From assembly GCA_944342015.1 (NCBI GenBank), contig CALVMC010000010.1, positions 1 through 42,468 on the forward strand: a stretch of 42,468 nucleotides of DNA, written 5' to 3'. The notes below the pieces were generated by a model. That model was not told where the DNA came from. It was given only the letters and a program-made list of their open reading frames with translations, and did no database searches. Position numbers and translations under genes: made by a program. Below are positions 1 through 8,085 of the stretch, piece by piece. Every line of letters begins with the position of its first letter. Positions within the stretch are counted from its first letter, which is position 1. The DNA comes from an uncultured Clostridia bacterium. Lineage in GTDB: Bacteria > Bacillota > Clostridia > Christensenellales > CALVMC01.

Positions 1-86
1 GGAAGATAAGTCAATATCGGCTTTCAATCGAAATTAAATATTAATAAATTTTAAAGTAAAATCATTAGATAATTTTAAAACAGCGA

Positions 87-2135
87 TTATCCTTTCAGAG
101 TAAAATATCCGGGTGAAGAAGTTCCGCCGTCAATTCGAGCATAGGTTTTATCGGTCTTGGAAGAGTTATAGGTTGTTCCCGCACCGCCGACAAGTTTTGA
201 GCAGTTAGAAAACATGGAACCCGAGTTAGTTACTTTATTTGTATTAAAACTTTCGCTTGCATATATTGTTTTGAGATTTGTGCAGGTAGAGAACATATAA
301 CCCATATCTGTAACCTTACTTGTGTCGAAACCGCTTACATTAAGAGAAGTGAGATTTGAGCAGCGAGAGAACATATACCTCATATTTGTAACATTACTTG
401 TGTCGAAACCGCTTACATCAAGAGAAGTGAGATTTGAGCAGACAGCGAACATCCAATACATATCTGTAACATTACTTGTGTTGAAACCGCTTACATTAAG
501 AGAAGTGAGAGCTTTGCAGTAAGCGAACATATAATACATATCTGTAACCTTACTTGTGTTGAAACTGCTTACATTAAGAGAAGTTAGAGTCTGGCAGTAA
601 GCGAACATCCAATGCATACGTGTAACCTTACTTGTGTCGAAACTGCTTACATTAAGAGAAGTTAGAGTCTGGCAGTAAGCGAACATCCAATACATATCTG
701 TAACATTACTTGTGTTGAAACCGCTTACATTAAGAGAAGTGAGAGCTTTGCAGTAAGCGAACATATTAGACATATCTGTAACATTACTTGTGTCGAGCAT
801 GGTAAGATTTTCGATAGAGGTAAGTTTTTGAAGGTTGTAGAAAAACCTCGACGAGTCGGGATTTGCGAAAAAGGTGTCGCCTGATTTTGTTAAAATGTAG
901 GCTACCGTTCCTACTTTGTAAAGGGAATAGGCGCCCGTTTCTTCGGTATCAACGGGGGTAGGGGTTGCAGAGGAAACGGCGGAAGAGTAGTCTGAGTATT
1001 TGCCGAAAATTACTTTTGTTGTATCGGTTCCGATAAGTGATTTCATTTCAGAACCCGTTTTAAGAATGTAAATAGCTGTAAAATATCCGGGTGAAGAAGT
1101 TCCGCCGTCTATACGGGCATAGGTTTTATCGGTCTTGGAAGAGGTATAAGTCGTTCCCGCACCTCCGACAAGATTTGAGCATCCTGCAAACATACCTGAC
1201 GAAGTTGTTACTTTATCGGTATTAAAACTTTCGCTTGCGTATATGGTAGTAAGCTGTTGGCAGTCAGAAAACATAGCACTCATATCGGTAACTTGACTTG
1301 TATTAAAACTACTTAAATTGAGAGTAGTGAGAGAAGGGCAAGAATAAAACATAAAACTCATATCGGTAACTTGACTTGTATTAAAGCCGCTTAAATCGAG
1401 AGAAGTCAGAGAGCAGCGACCGAACATATAAAACATATTTGTAACCTTACTTGTGTCGAAACTGCTTACATTAAGGGAAGTTAGAGAAGTGCAGTAAAAG
1501 AACGTAGCATGCATATTGGTAACATTACTTGTGTCGAAACCGCTTAAATCGAGAGAAGTCAGAGAAGAGCAGTAATAAAACATAGACTGCATATCAGTAA
1601 CTTTACTTGTATCAAAGCTGCTTACATCAAGAGAAGTGAGAGCCCGGCAGTTATGGAACATACGATTCATATCTGTAACATTACTTGTGTCGAGCATAGT
1701 AAGATTTTCGATAGAGGCAAGGCTCTGAAGGTTTCTGAAAAACTCCGACGAGTCGGGATTTGCTATAAAGGTGTCGCCGTAATTTGTTAAAATGTAAACT
1801 ACCGTTCCGACCTTGTAAAGGGAATAGGTGCCCGTTCCTGCGGTATCAACGGGGGTAGGGGTTGCAGAGGAAACGGCGGAAGAATAGTCTGAGTATTTGC
1901 CGAAGATTACTTTTGTCGTATTGGTTCCGATAAGGGTATTAAGCTCAGAGCCGGTTTTTAAAGTGAAATCGGTTTGTGAAAATATATTGGTAACATTGTT
2001 GCTTTTATCGGAAAAGAAGGAAAGGGTATCGCTGCTTAAAAAGGCAAGCAGGATAAGAGAACAAAAAAGCGTCACGATAAGTAATATCGTAATTAACTTT
2101 TGCTTTTTCAATTTTCTTTCATTCATTTTTTCCAT
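87..2135 (-). CDS. BspA-like (DUF285) repeat surface protein
   Basis: A 682-residue secreted or surface-anchored protein. Residues about 13-34 form one hydrophobic segment, followed by a stretch (LSFFSDKSNNVTNIFS) that resembles the processing region of SipW-dependent proteins. The rest is two tandem blocks. Each starts with LKTGSE, continues through a shared ~90-residue segment, then 7 (first block) or 8 (second block) repeats of about 25 residues of the type LTSLDVSSFDTSKVTDMxxMF, and ends with SSPGYFT. These repeats are the BspA/DUF285 leucine-rich-like type found in surface proteins of gut and oral Firmicutes, Bacteroidetes and mycoplasmas, often linked to binding of host or other cells. 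No LPXTG or cell-wall-binding domain is visible. It is the last gene of the SipW/TasA-like operon. Start: first ATG, with a second ATG three codons on; the ribosome site is weak. The function as an adhesin is inferred. Confidence 0.85.
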   Translation of the reverse strand: MEKMNERKLKKQKLITILLIVTLFCSLILLAFLSSDTLSFFSDKSNNVTNIFSQTDFTLKTGSELNTLIGTNTTKVIFGKYSDYSSAVSSATPTPVDTAGTGTYSLYKVGTVVYILTNYGDTFIANPDSSEFFRNLQSLASIENLTMLDTSNVTDMNRMFHNCRALTSLDVSSFDTSKVTDMQSMFYYCSSLTSLDLSGFDTSNVTNMHATFFYCTSLTSLNVSSFDTSKVTNMFYMFGRCSLTSLDLSGFNTSQVTDMSFMFYSCPSLTTLNLSSFNTSQVTDMSAMFSDCQQLTTIYASESFNTDKVTTSSGMFAGCSNLVGGAGTTYTSSKTDKTYARIDGGTSSPGYFTAIYILKTGSEMKSLIGTDTTKVIFGKYSDYSSAVSSATPTPVDTEETGAYSLYKVGTVAYILTKSGDTFFANPDSSRFFYNLQKLTSIENLTMLDTSNVTDMSNMFAYCKALTSLNVSGFNTSNVTDMYWMFAYCQTLTSLNVSSFDTSKVTRMHWMFAYCQTLTSLNVSSFNTSKVTDMYYMFAYCKALTSLNVSGFNTSNVTDMYWMFAVCSNLTSLDVSGFDTSNVTNMRYMFSRCSNLTSLNVSGFDTSKVTDMGYMFSTCTNLKTIYASESFNTNKVTNSGSMFSNCSKLVGGAGTTYNSSKTDKTYARIDGGTSSPGYFTLKG
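99..1064 (-). repeat. second copy of large internal tandem repeat in BspA-like gene
   Basis: This 966-bp block encodes LKTGSE to GYFT and matches the block at 1077-1961. It holds 8 copies of the ~75-bp subrepeat against 7 in the other block, which accounts for the length difference. Some subrepeats inside it look identical at the DNA level, for example the stretches near 465-529 and 706-770, which suggests recent unequal recombination. Confidence 0.8.
1077..1961 (-). repeat. first copy of large internal tandem repeat in BspA-like gene
   Basis: This 885-bp block encodes the N-terminal-proximal copy of the same module, with 7 of the ~25-residue BspA-type repeats. Both blocks start with the same LKTGSE segment and share the motif ASESFNT near their end, so the gene arose by duplication of a whole domain rather than only by repeat slippage. 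Confidence 0.8.
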
Positions 2136-2168
2136 AGCGCACTCTTTAAATTACCTTTATAAGTTTTT

Positions 2169-2684
2169 TTATACCGGCCAGCCTGTTGCGTCGAAGGGGG
2201 TGGAGCCGTTATTTTCGCTTGCCACGCCGTAAACGGTGATTTTCAGTTCTATGACTTTACCTATAAAACTGCTTCCGATATTTTCGCCCTTAAAATGCAT
2301 TTTTGTGAACAACGCATTTGTGGTATTGTCTTTTGCCAAAGCAGTATTGTAGTAGTAATATCCGTCTTTAAAGATCCAGGAGGTATCAGATATATTGAAT
2401 TCGATATAATTGTCTATATCGGCAGTATCGCCGTCTATTGTCAACGAAAGGGCGATTTTAAGATAAGCCGAAGTATCCCCGGTATTTTTAACCGTCACAA
2501 TATTGTCGACGGTATCGCCGGGAAGGATGGTCTGCTCTTTTGCCGTTTGAAAAAGATTAAGTTTTACATTGCCTGAAACGATAACATCGATATTCGGAAT
2601 CACTGTGTAAAGCGTAGTCATTGTAAAGGATAAAAATATCACTAATATCAATGTTACCGATACTAACAGTACCTTTCTTTTCAT
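2169..2684 (-). CDS. TasA/camelysin-like secreted protein (third of cluster)
   Basis: A 171-residue protein with an N-terminal hydrophobic segment (residues about 4-26) and a beta-rich remainder. The segment ILPGDTVDNIVTVKNTGDTSAYLKI is the usual pattern of camelysin/TasA-type and related SipW-associated proteins, which describe a strand pair around a conserved N-T-G turn. Unlike its two upstream neighbours it lacks the C-terminal motif with alanines and aromatic residues. A clear AGGAGG ribosome site precedes the ATG. It lies between another TasA-like gene and the BspA-like gene on the same strand. I infer that it is a secreted matrix or fibre component; the family assignment rests on pattern, not on an alignment. 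Confidence 0.65.
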   Translation of the reverse strand: MKRKVLLVSVTLILVIFLSFTMTTLYTVIPNIDVIVSGNVKLNLFQTAKEQTILPGDTVDNIVTVKNTGDTSAYLKIALSLTIDGDTADIDNYIEFNISDTSWIFKDGYYYYNTALAKDNTTNALFTKMHFKGENIGSSFIGKVIELKITVYGVASENNGSTPFDATGWPV

Positions 2685-2833
2685 CGGCAGACCTCCTTTT
2701 TATAATTTTAATGACAATAAACGATTAAATTAATATTTAATTTAATATTTTACTGTCGGCTTTTTATTGTATAAACTTAAAGTTTAAGTTTATTATTTGA
2801 CATTTAACGGTATAATCGTATTATCCCTAAAAC

Positions 2834-3478
2834 CTATTTCCAATATAATTCGAAAGCTTCTTTTGCGCTGCTTCCGGTATTTGCGCTTTGTATTGCGTCT
2901 GCGCTTATTATGAGATTAAAATTGGATATCGCATAAATATCTTCCGATGTGAATTGAGTAGGGATAATAATGTACTCGAACAGTGTGGCGGTATTTTCGG
3001 CTTCGAGGACATTATTTAAATAAAAGACAAAGGTAAGGGTGTCCGATTGGCTGTCATAAGAGACCTCATCGGACAAAGTCCATACTTTATCGTCATATCC
3101 GCCGAATATCTCAGTAATTTCTATTCCGTACTTATCGCAGGCTTTAACCCATTGATTAGCGTTTGTCAGACTTACAATCATTCGTATCCATTGTCCGTAC
3201 AAACCGGTGTTTTGTATAGTGGGGTCTTTTTTAAATATATCGCCTGGTTTTACATCGTAGTAAGTCTGTCCGCTTTCGGTTTGTCCGCTATCAATAGTTT
3301 CGTATATTCTGATTGAAAATATTTCGTCAGGACTTACAGGGTTTTCAGAGTCGTAGCTTGCAACCATGAAACGGTTTGTAATGCTGTCCTTCGCTGTCAG
3401 AAATGCGACCGTACCTATTGAAATCAGAACGAGTATCAATACTGAGACGGCAATTATAAATATCCGCCTTTTGTTCAT
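2834..3478 (-). CDS. TasA-like secreted protein (second of cluster)
   Basis: A 214-residue protein. Residues about 6-30 are a signal/anchor segment that ends in GTVAFLTAKDSITNRF, the typical pattern of SipW-dependent signal peptides (G-T-x-A-[FY]-x-T-D/K...N-x-F). The mature part has IQNTGLYGQWIRMIV, similar to the N-T-G region of the TasA/camelysin fold, and ends with ADAIQSANTGSSAKEAFELYW, close to the C-terminal motif of the neighbouring 240-residue protein. It starts 17 bases after the stop of the upstream TasA-like gene, so the two are almost certainly co-transcribed. Known members of this family form extracellular fibres or are proteases inhibitors/camelysins; which applies here is unknown. 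Confidence 0.75.
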   Translation of the reverse strand: MNKRRIFIIAVSVLILVLISIGTVAFLTAKDSITNRFMVASYDSENPVSPDEIFSIRIYETIDSGQTESGQTYYDVKPGDIFKKDPTIQNTGLYGQWIRMIVSLTNANQWVKACDKYGIEITEIFGGYDDKVWTLSDEVSYDSQSDTLTFVFYLNNVLEAENTATLFEYIIIPTQFTSEDIYAISNFNLIISADAIQSANTGSSAKEAFELYWK

Positions 3479-3494
3479 ATTTTACCTTTTTTAA

Positions 3495-4217
3495 TTATTC
3501 TACAAAGCAAGCGGTAAACGCAGATTGAGCATTTTCAAATCCGCCTGCCTGACAAACATAAGCTTCGAATTTAAGCTGACCGAGTTGTATTCCGTCCGAA
3601 CCGGTATCGGTATCGTTTAAAGAGGAAGCCGCAGTTATTTTATTATCGGTTAATATACCGACATCGACAAGGTCGTCATTTGCAGCACCCGTTTGCACGG
3701 CATTTTTATAGCAGTAAACCTTTTCGCCGGCTGCAAGACCGCTTACCGATATTTCCGTCCAGTTGCCGGTTACGCTATATGTAAAGTTATTGCTTGTGGT
3801 ATCGGTTATTTTGATAAATACATAAACTGAAACATCTTCGACTATGTTAAGAGTAAGTTTCGGATCTTTCGGAATTTCCAAGCCGGGAACGACTTTATCG
3901 TATGTGTTTTGCAGTATGCGGGTATTTGCCGTATTCGATAAAGTATAATTACCGTTAACATATTCGGCTTTGCTTTCAAGCAGATAAAAACCTGCCGTAA
4001 TAATACTTGAAACGCTTGGATCTGCATTAGTTCCCGCCGTAGGGTTGGTAGGGTCTACAAGCTGTCCGCCGCCTGCTGCAATAAAGGTATTTACAAGGGC
4101 TTTGTTGCCGTTAACCGAGGCTTGCAGATAAGCTACCGTTCCGAGTGCGCCTATCGAAAAAATAAGCACAACGGCAAGTACTATAAACAAAGTTTTTTTG
4201 TTGACTTTTATTTTCAT
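3495..4217 (-). CDS. TasA-like secreted protein (first of cluster)
   Basis: A 240-residue protein with a signal/anchor segment (residues about 9-30) ending in GTVAYLQASVNGNKALVNTF, again the SipW-type processing pattern. The C-terminus carries FEAYVCQAGGFENAQSAF, the 'A-Y-x-x-Q-A-x-G-F' motif seen in proteins encoded next to SipW-type signal peptidases. The middle is rich in Thr, Ser, Asn and beta-prone residues. A strong AGGAGG ribosome site precedes the ATG. It lies directly downstream of the signal peptidase gene (33-base gap), which supports a substrate-enzyme relation. By analogy to Bacillus TasA it may build extracellular fibres; that is inference. Confidence 0.78.
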   Translation of the reverse strand: MKIKVNKKTLFIVLAVVLIFSIGALGTVAYLQASVNGNKALVNTFIAAGGGQLVDPTNPTAGTNADPSVSSIITAGFYLLESKAEYVNGNYTLSNTANTRILQNTYDKVVPGLEIPKDPKLTLNIVEDVSVYVFIKITDTTSNNFTYSVTGNWTEISVSGLAAGEKVYCYKNAVQTGAANDDLVDVGILTDNKITAASSLNDTDTGSDGIQLGQLKFEAYVCQAGGFENAQSAFTACFVE

Positions 4218-4250
4218 TTTAACCTCCTGTTTTTATATCAATTTAATTTT

Positions 4251-4904
4251 TTATTTTTTATCCAAGTAATTTACTTGATTTTCCCTATTTAAATTTTTTA
4301 TTTCGGTTTTTATATCGGGCAGGGGAATCGATTCTTTATCTTCTGTTACCGATTCATGTTCCGCACCGTTCGATTCTTTTGGTTGCGGTGATTTTTTATC
4401 GGATTTACCTTTCATAAATATTTCAGGTAAAATCATTAGCAATATAATCGATAAAATTATTATTATAACAACAATTATTCCGGACGGGTTGCTTATAAAG
4501 TTTGAAACATAACCTAATTTAGGTATTGAAAATTCAACCGTGCCGAGAACATTATTATAATTTACCGCTTTATCATTATTTTCGTTAGCGTCTCCTTTTG
4601 TTATAAAGCTTTTGTTTTCAGTATCTATTTCCACGACTCTGTGGGTAATTATTACATCGGTGCCGTCTGCTCTATAAGTGATTATATCGCCGTTTTGTAT
4701 TTCTTCAAATTCTGCGCTTTTTATATATATTAAATCTCCTGCGCTGAATCGAGGGGACATCGAGTCCGATAAAACCGTGTACGGCACATATCCGAAAATG
4801 CGAAACCCTGCAAATACAACTACCGTCAATATTATTATCGATAATATAACCCAAGTAAATATCGACCATATTTTTTTCAATAATTTAATTTTGTTTTTAT
4901 ACAT
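4251..4904 (-). CDS. sipW: SipW-type signal peptidase I
   Basis: A 217-residue membrane-bound signal peptidase of the ER/archaeal (SipW) type. Residues about 14-36 form the first membrane segment. The active-site region is visible: VLSDSMSP with Ser48, and IITHRVVEI with His88 in place of the Lys of the usual bacterial enzymes, then TKGDANENND with the expected acidic residue (Asp105 or Asp111). A second membrane segment spans about residues 142-164, followed by a charged cytoplasmic tail of about 50 residues. It is the first gene of the leftward operon and the enzyme expected to cleave the TasA-like proteins downstream. The ribosome site is not obvious; the start was chosen because the signal-anchor begins there. 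Confidence 0.88.
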   Translation of the reverse strand: MYKNKIKLLKKIWSIFTWVILSIIILTVVVFAGFRIFGYVPYTVLSDSMSPRFSAGDLIYIKSAEFEEIQNGDIITYRADGTDVIITHRVVEIDTENKSFITKGDANENNDKAVNYNNVLGTVEFSIPKLGYVSNFISNPSGIIVVIIIILSIILLMILPEIFMKGKSDKKSPQPKESNGAEHESVTEDKESIPLPDIKTEIKNLNRENQVNYLDKK

Positions 4905-4975
4905 TTTTTTATTGCATATTCGGTTTTATTTAAACGAACGGTAAATCTTTAAATTAACTGCTATACTATATATAT

Positions 4976-5004
4976 ATTATAAATATTTTGTTATTTTAAG
5001 TCAA
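4976..5004 (-). promoter_or_regulatory. sigma-A-type promoter of the sipW operon
   Basis: On the minus strand TTGACT (5004-4999) is followed after exactly 17 bases by TATAAT (4981-4976). The start codon of sipW lies about 70 bases downstream. Confidence 0.75.
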
Positions 5005-5128
5005 TATCTAATAATTGGAAATACTTAAAAAATACTTTTTTTGACAAATTTTTATTAAATTTTGCAAAGTAAAAAATAAAAGTTGCAAATAATTTTTTAT
5101 CTATTTTAAATTTGTTGTTATTTAAGTT

Positions 5129-5157
5129 AAAAAAAAGATTTGCAAAAGCAAATCTTT
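5129..5157 (-). terminator. Rho-independent terminator after tRNA-Leu(CAG)
   Basis: On the minus strand AAAGATTTGC, a TTTT loop and GCAAATCTTT form a 10-bp stem followed by a run of T. The stem begins at the last base of the tRNA CCA end. Confidence 0.85.
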
Positions 5158-5241
5158 GGTGCGAGAGACGGGACTTGAACCCACACAGTGTTACCTATAT
5201 GAACCTGAATCATACGCGTCTGCCAATTCCGCCACTCTCGC
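5157..5241 (-). tRNA. tRNA-Leu (anticodon CAG)
   Basis: An 85-base tRNA with acceptor stem GCGAGAG pairing CTCTCGC, encoded ACCA end, a D arm with GGCAGAC, anticodon stem TATGA/TCATA around the loop TTCAGGT, a long variable arm, and a T arm with GGTTCAAGTCC. The long variable arm and the CAG anticodon identify leucine. Confidence 0.95.
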
Positions 5242-5252
5242 TCGACTTTTTG

Positions 5253-5281
5253 ATTTTATATTAATTTGTTATTGTTGTCAA
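5253..5281 (-). promoter_or_regulatory. promoter of tRNA-Leu(CAG)
   Basis: On the minus strand TTGACA (5281-5276), 17 bases, TAAAAT (5258-5253). Transcription would begin a few bases before the mature tRNA. The promoter sits just past the stop codon of the MFS transporter gene, which is transcribed in the same direction. Confidence 0.7.
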
Positions 5282-5292
5282 TAATTTAGTAA

Positions 5293-6552
5293 TTATTGTT
5301 TATTCTTAGTTATTTCTTTTTTATTTTTGTTAGCCTTTATAATTGCCGTTACCAAAATCAATCCGAGCAGGGGAATAATCGCTGCGCAAAGTATTCCGAT
5401 ACGCATGGAAAGCTGAGTTGCTGTTATTCCGAAATTTTCCGCTAAAATTATTATTCCGTTACACTCTTCCAAGTTATCGGAAATTAAAGTAACGCCGGTA
5501 GGTCCCAAGGCAGATCCCAAGTCGTTTGCAAAGTAAAGCAGCCCGAAAAGACTTACTCCTGCGCCCGAAAAAAGATTTCCCGCTATCGACACTGCACCCG
5601 GCACTATTAAACTTATCGAAAAGCCGATTATCATACACGATATTACAGTAAGAGCGGTATAAGGACTTATTGCTATTACTATAAAAGATATGAATGATAT
5701 TATCATTCCGCATAGCATAGCTTTTTCGAGATTGATTTTTAAAAAGTATTTTGAGTAAAGTATACGACCAAGAGCAAGCATTACGGCAAAGCCGAAAATG
5801 CCTAAAATGTCGCCTAATATTTTACTTATTCCGAGTCCGCTTTCAAGATACGCCGAACCCCATTGAGAAATTATCTGTTCGAGCGCGCCGCCTGTAAAAA
5901 TTATTACAAACAGAATCAGAAAATGTTTGTTTTTTATAAAACTATTTACAGGCTGTCTTTCTTCTTTCGGTATCGTACAGTTTAAGGGGACAAAGGAAAA
6001 AAGAACCAGACAGCTTAAAGGAAATATCAGCCATACGGAAGTTATAATCTGCCAATTTTGCGCACCCATAAAATATACCAAAAGAGTTGTTACAAGCACA
6101 ACGGACGCCTGTCCCCAGGCAAGAAAGGAATGAAGAAAACTTATCGATTTACAGTTATGTTCTGTTGAAAGCGAAGATATAATAGGACTTAAAAGCACTT
6201 CCAAAAGTCCGCCTGCTACCGAAAAAATTGCCGTTCCGATTATTATTCCTATGTAAACATTGTTTTTAAACAATAATGGGGATAAAATAAAAATCAGAAA
6301 GCCGCAGATTGCAAGTAAGCTTGCTCCTATACAGAATTTTCTGTAACCGAATCTGTCAACAAGGGGACCGAATAAAATATCTGACAGCGTTTGCGCAAGA
6401 AAATTTACAAGGGTAATTATTCCTAATTGAGTTATGCTGAGTCCGAATATTTCTTTCAAAGGAATAAACAGTATCGGAATAAGATTTATTATGATTGCTT
6501 GTGTGAAATTACCCAGATAACATGCGGCAGCCGTTAGTTTATAATTTTTCAT
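5293..6552 (-). CDS. MFS transporter
   Basis: A 419-residue polytopic membrane protein with about 12 predicted hydrophobic segments. The first half has the MFS loop signature in the form GPLVDRFGYRKF (about residues 61-72), and the second half a weaker equivalent near LGRILYSKYF. The N-terminal part resembles the fucose-permease-like branch of MFS proteins that move sugars or other small solutes, but the substrate cannot be read from the sequence. A GGAG ribosome site precedes the ATG. It ends just before the tRNA-Leu(CAG) promoter; no sugar-metabolism gene is next to it. Confidence 0.85.
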   Translation of the reverse strand: MKNYKLTAAACYLGNFTQAIIINLIPILFIPLKEIFGLSITQLGIITLVNFLAQTLSDILFGPLVDRFGYRKFCIGASLLAICGFLIFILSPLLFKNNVYIGIIIGTAIFSVAGGLLEVLLSPIISSLSTEHNCKSISFLHSFLAWGQASVVLVTTLLVYFMGAQNWQIITSVWLIFPLSCLVLFSFVPLNCTIPKEERQPVNSFIKNKHFLILFVIIFTGGALEQIISQWGSAYLESGLGISKILGDILGIFGFAVMLALGRILYSKYFLKINLEKAMLCGMIISFISFIVIAISPYTALTVISCMIIGFSISLIVPGAVSIAGNLFSGAGVSLFGLLYFANDLGSALGPTGVTLISDNLEECNGIIILAENFGITATQLSMRIGILCAAIIPLLGLILVTAIIKANKNKKEITKNKQ

Positions 6553-6847
6553 CTGTTCTCCGAAAGTTTAATCGTTAAATCGTTTGGATAGTATATAATA
6601 TGCCGTCTTAAATACTCGGTGTTACGCTTGTAAAACCGATAAAAATTAATTTGTCATTTTTTTTATCGACTAAAAGCAATTCGGATAAAAGATTAAAGTA
6701 TATTAAAAACAAATTAAAAAACCGATTAAATATTTTTAAAAATCAAATCAAAGCAACAATTAATTAAAGATACTTTAATTTTAAAATTTAAAAATACAAT
6801 TTAATTACAATTAATAATAAAAGTAATATATTAATATTCCATATTTG
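6553..6847. other. AT-rich intergenic region with no gene
   Basis: About 295 bases between the divergent MFS gene and the tRNA-Leu(CAA) promoter. It is very AT-rich. I see no open reading frame with a ribosome site and no strong hairpin; it presumably holds the MFS promoter. Confidence 0.5.
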
Positions 6848-6876
6848 TTGCTAATTGATTTCTTTTATGATAGAAT
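6848..6876 (+). promoter_or_regulatory. promoter of tRNA-Leu(CAA)
   Basis: TTGCTA (6848-6853), 17 bases, TAGAAT (6871-6876), placed 19 bases before the mature tRNA. Confidence 0.6.
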
Positions 6877-6895
6877 ATTTAAGCAGTATGGTTTT

Positions 6896-6981
6896 GCCGA
6901 AGTGGTGAAATGGCAGACGCGCCAGACTCAAAATCTGGTGAGGGCGACCTCGTGCGGGTTCAAGTCCCGCCTTCGGCACCA
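6896..6981 (+). tRNA. tRNA-Leu (anticodon CAA)
   Basis: An 86-base tRNA with acceptor stem GCCGAAG pairing CTTCGGC, encoded ACCA end, anticodon stem CCAGA/TCTGG around the loop CTCAAAA (anticodon CAA), a long variable arm and the T arm GGTTCAAGTCC. It reads UUG leucine codons. Confidence 0.95.
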
Positions 6982-7011
6982 AAAAAAGAACCGATTTATC
7001 GGTTCTTTTTT
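6982..7011 (+). terminator. terminator of tRNA-Leu(CAA)
   Basis: GAACCGA, loop TTTA, TCGGTTC, then six T. It begins right after the CCA end. Confidence 0.88.
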
Positions 7012-7307
7012 ATATGCGATTTCAAATTATTTAAAATCTGTTTATAAATGATATTATCAATTAATTTTTGTATCCGTTGTTTATTTATTGGAAGGACGGA
7101 TAATCCTAAAAGATATTGATTTAAAGGCGCAAAGGCGTCTTTTATTAATTTTTTTATGACTTTAATTAATTTTCATTGCTCTTTATGATTAAATTTATTT
7201 TTTTTGTTTAAAATTTAGTGACGACTTTTTTAGCATAAACACTTATTTTTTTATTTCACAATAATATGTATTAGGGGATTTATGTCCCTTTATTTAAAGG
7301 AGTAAAT

Positions 7308-7786
7308 ATGGCTTTTATTAAAAGATATTCGACTATAAGAAAGGGCGGGATTAATTTTATAGGAAACACTTTGGGATTAAGCAAGATAACAAATGTAAAC
7401 AGGGGAGGGCTTTAGGTTCAATAGGAGCTTTCACAAGTCTTGATACAACTCTTAAAGTAAACGACTTTCCTAACGGTACTACTTTGGACTATCTTAAAAA
7501 CGGATCTGCGGCTAATTTGAATTTGCCGGTATTAAGCGAAGTTTTATATGCCGAACTTGTTTGGGGCGGTTTGTATAAATCCGCCGCTAGCGATATTTCG
7601 GACAAATTAAACGATAATATTGTTTTCGGAACACCGACAGGTAATTACAGCATTACAAGCGATACATTAACTAGACAAAATATTGAAATAAATCTGCCGG
7701 ATATTTCGTTAGGTTTTTATGTAAGAAGCGCAAATGTAACTTCTATTGTTAAAAATTCCGTTGAATTCGATGTAGTGGTGATATAA
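7308..7786 (+). pseudogene. frameshifted, truncated N-terminal remnant of a large repeat surface protein
   Basis: An AAGGAG site precedes ATG 7308. The first frame reads MAFIKRYSTIRKGGINFIGN and continues with TLGLSKITN before a TAG at 7413-7415. The +2 frame then continues the same protein without a start (GSIGAFTSLDTTLKV...LNLPVLSEVLYAELVWGG...) to the stop at 7784-7786. The two halves together match, from memory, the N-terminal domain of very large DUF11-repeat proteins of Bacillus and clostridia (pattern: RYSTIxNG...FTGNTLGLS...GSIGAF...VLYAELVWGG...GFYxRSANVT). The frame changes within 7401-7412, a G-rich stretch, so one indel there would restore it. The protein also stops soon after GFYVRSANVTSIV, where the relatives continue for hundreds of residues. 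Alternatives: a sequencing error in the G run, or a genuine short protein made by frameshifting. Confidence 0.65.
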
Positions 7787-7788
7787 TT

Positions 7789-8040
7789 ATGGAATCAATC
7801 ATATCGAATACCGCATTTTTAATAGATAATTCGTATTTTCCTTTTATTATTTATCAAAGCAATACTGTAAATACAATTATAAAAGATACAGAAAGAAAAC
7901 CTGTTTATATTCCGCAAAAATACTGTGAAAGTCCGTGTTGTTGCAATAAATCTTGTTGTAATAAAAAAACATCAAATAATTGCAGTTTTTGTAATTGCTT
8001 ATGTTTCTGCAAAATGTTTGCCATTTTAAAATGCTGTTAA
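7789..8040 (+). CDS. cysteine-rich small protein, function unknown
   Basis: 83 residues with no recognised family. The first half is ordinary (MESIISNTAFLIDNSYFPFI...), the second half (from about residue 45) holds 14 cysteines in pairs and triplets (ESPCCCNKSCCNK...CCFC-type runs, ending LKCC). It starts 2 bases after the stop of the broken upstream gene and is followed at once by a terminator, so the two form one transcription unit. Cysteine-rich tails of this sort occur in crosslinked spore-coat or exosporium proteins and in metal-binding peptides; either would be a guess here. No signal peptide is visible. The absence of its own ribosome site suggests translational coupling. Confidence 0.6.
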   Translation: MESIISNTAFLIDNSYFPFIIYQSNTVNTIIKDTERKPVYIPQKYCESPCCCNKSCCNKKTSNNCSFCNCLCFCKMFAILKCC

Positions 8041-8070
8041 AAAAAGCACACCTTGCGGTGTGCTTTTTTT
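8041..8070. terminator. bidirectional terminator between convergent genes
   Basis: GCACACC, loop TTGC, GGTGTGC, flanked by an A run on the left and a T run on the right, so it can serve the cysteine-rich gene (+) and the lipase-like gene (-). Confidence 0.88.
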
Positions 8071-8085
8071 ATTTGTCCTCAGTTA

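Noticed and set aside
300..1700. Regular ~75-bp repeats that look array-like, as in a CRISPR
   Set aside because: They are in frame in one long gene and encode the BspA-type 25-residue repeat; there are no unique spacers.
2770..2830. Palindrome TAAACTTAAAGTTTAAGTTTA and a TTGACA-like site between two TasA-like genes
   Set aside because: The palindrome is AT-only without a T run in the right place and the -35/-10 spacing is wrong (8 bases), so I do not call a terminator or promoter.
6845..7051. Open frame over tRNA-Leu(CAA)
   Set aside because: The translation is the usual tRNA artefact peptide; the strong tRNA and its terminator explain the sequence.
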